NCBI RefSeq assembly: GCF_021283305.1
Contig: NZ_JAJSOK010000021.1
Coordinates: 1-64,000 of the forward strand
Reading direction: 5' to 3'
Length of the DNA stretch: 64,000 nucleotides
Source: Pseudonocardia kujensis
Lineage (GTDB): Bacteria; Actinomycetota; Actinomycetes; Mycobacteriales; Pseudonocardiaceae
Shown here: in pieces, positions 62,879-64,000 of the stretch
How positions within the stretch are numbered: the first letter of the stretch is position 1
How the letters are laid out: each line of letters opens with the position of its first letter
The notes under the pieces: model-generated
Told to the model about the DNA's origin: nothing
What the model saw: the letters and a program-made list of their open reading frames with translations, nothing else
Database searches by the model: none
Position numbers and translations under genes: made by a program

Positions 62879-64000
62879 GTGACCAGACGCTTTCCGACGA
62901 CCACATCGGCACAACGCATGCGCGCCGCCCTGGCAGCCCTGAAGGCGGGCGAGGCCGTCGTCGTGACCGACGACGAACAGCGTGAGAACGAGGGAGACCT
63001 CATCTTCGCCGCCGAGCTCGCGACCGCGGAGCTGGTCGCCTTCACGGTCAGACACACTTCCGGCTTCCTGTGCGTCGCCCTCCCCGGCGAGGCGTGCGAC
63101 AGACTCGGCCTCACCCCGATGACGCACGACAACCGGGACCACTACCGGACCGCCTATCAGGTGACGGTCGACCTGCACGGGACCGGCACGGGCATCTCCG
63201 CCGCGTCGCGCGCCGCGACGATCGCCGCTCTGGGTTCTGCCGATGCAGGCCCCCAGGACTTCGCCCGCCCCGGTCACGTCGTACCGCTGCGCGCACGTCC
63301 GAACGGGGTGCTCGAACGACCCGGCCACACGGAGTCGGCGGTGGACCTGGCCCGCCTGGCCGGACTGGCTCCCGCCGGGGCGTTGTGCGAGATCGTCTCC
63401 AGGGAGCGACCGGGTGAGATGGCGCGAGGCGACGAACTCGTGCGCTTCGCGGACGAGCACGGCCTCGTCCTTCTCTCCGTCGCCGACATCGTCGAGTACC
63501 GGACACAGCACGAAGCCCGGCTCGTCCGTGTCGCGGAGACCGCCATGCCGACGTCGTTCGGCACCTTCCGCGCCCTGGGCTACCGAGAGCGGCTGACCGA
63601 AACCGAGCACATGGTGCTCACGGCGGGTCGGGTCGATCCCGACGTCCCGGTCCACATTCACCACGAATGCCTGCTCGGGGACGTCTTCGGAGCCGCCACG
63701 TGCCCCTGCCACGGCGAGCTGAGCGAGGCCCTGCGTACGTTCGGAGAATCCGGCCGCGGCGTCATCATCTACCTGCGAGGTCTGGGCGGGAGCTCGTCAT
63801 GTGGGCTCCTGCGTCCGGACCCGGTGCCGGCACGGGGACCGGAGATCATCGCTTCCGGCATCTTCGACGATCTCTGCCGCCACGACTCGGCGGCGGCGAA
63901 CCCTCCTCGTGGAGCGAGTGCGGCACATGTCCTCGCCGCGCAGTCGCCGCGAACCGACGTCCGGCTTTCTCCAGCGATGAACGTCGCGCGGACGATCGCA
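62879..64000 (+). CDS. RibBA-like bifunctional riboflavin enzyme, degenerate RibA half, cut by window end
   Basis: The frame is open for 374 codons to the last base. Residues 1-205 are 3,4-dihydroxy-2-butanone 4-phosphate synthase: DDEQRENEGDLIFAAE near 31-46, HTSGFLCVAL, TGISAASRAATI, ARPGHVVPLRA and ERPGHTESAVDLARLAGL. The second half keeps the GTP cyclohydrolase II zinc cysteines (HHECLLGD, ATCPC) but the catalytic RxEGRGIGL loop reads RGLGGSSSCGLL. It may therefore make only the butanone phosphate. The GTG start at 62879 is 38 bases after the flavin reductase stop. It probably boosts flavin supply to the monooxygenase. Confidence 0.85.
   Translation, partial: MTRRFPTTTSAQRMRAALAALKAGEAVVVTDDEQRENEGDLIFAAELATAELVAFTVRHTSGFLCVALPGEACDRLGLTPMTHDNRDHYRTAYQVTVDLHGTGTGISAASRAATIAALGSADAGPQDFARPGHVVPLRARPNGVLERPGHTESAVDLARLAGLAPAGALCEIVSRERPGEMARGDELVRFADEHGLVLLSVADIVEYRTQHEARLVRVAETAMPTSFGTFRALGYRERLTETEHMVLTAGRVDPDVPVHIHHECLLGDVFGAATCPCHGELSEALRTFGESGRGVIIYLRGLGGSSSCGLLRPDPVPARGPEIIASGIFDDLCRHDSAAANPPRGASAAHVLAAQSPRTDVRLSPAMNVARTIA

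Overview
The window is 64 kb of very GC-rich DNA with dense, often ATGA/GTGA-overlapping genes and many GTG starts. The gene content (rsbRST-type partner switching, ureABCFGD without ureE, a mycofactocin-coupled dehydrogenase, several luciferase-like flavin monooxygenases, leaderless promoters) points to a soil actinobacterium. Pseudonocardia or a close relative is my best guess from gene style only. I saw no rRNA, tRNA, CRISPR array, prophage or complete insertion sequence.

Region 1 (1-9.8 kb) is a stress-signalling block. It has a methyltransferase, a Cys-rich metal-binding protein divergent from a PEBP-family protein, and then six head-to-tail genes: RsbR-, RsbS- and RsbT-like proteins, an ATPase/SpoIIE phosphatase, a hybrid histidine kinase and a receiver-SpoIIE phosphatase. 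An RsbW-like kinase and a STAS antagonist converge on them, and a TetR regulator follows. Promoters resembling the SigB/SigF type (GNNT, 14-16 bases, GGGTA) lie before three genes here and in region 2.

Region 2 (10-26 kb) is mixed. It holds a nitrilase-fold protein lacking its catalytic Cys, a GyrI-like protein, an OmpR/histidine kinase pair with a small lipoprotein, a PucR regulator, an enolase-superfamily enzyme, and an operon of a ThDP enzyme, a frameshifted FAD/Fe-S dehydrogenase and an SDR. A GH15 glycosidase and a methyltransferase follow.

Region 3 (26-31 kb) is a complete urease operon on the minus strand (ureABCFGD). Region 4 (31-38.8 kb) is an aromatic meta-cleavage operon (LLM monooxygenase, MhpB-like dioxygenase, dienelactone hydrolase, MCP hydrolase, two hydratases, one internally deleted), divergent from a second LLM enzyme and an AraC regulator. 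Shared 12-bp elements, two of them 21 bp apart, sit in the divergent promoter.

Region 5 (39-42.2 kb) looks decayed: a LysR gene, a DMT transporter reading into a broken trans-sulfuration gene, and an IS5-like transposase scrap. Region 6 (42.2-54.7 kb) is a catabolic island: FadR-type regulator, formamidase, five-gene peptide/nickel-type ABC transporter, NtaA-type monooxygenase, MFS carrier, cytosine-deaminase-like amidohydrolase and amidase. It reads like uptake and dismantling of an N-containing, probably cyclic, compound.

Region 7 (54.7-64 kb) follows an apparently empty stretch of lower GC. It has a mycofactocin-coupled SDR, an enhancer-binding-type regulator lacking ATPase and GAFTGA motifs, an LLM monooxygenase, an SMP-30 lactonase, a flavin reductase and a RibBA whose GTP cyclohydrolase half looks degenerate and which runs off the window. 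Together these could run alcohol to ketone to lactone to hydroxy-acid chemistry with local flavin supply. This is the most interesting candidate system, and its pathway is inference.
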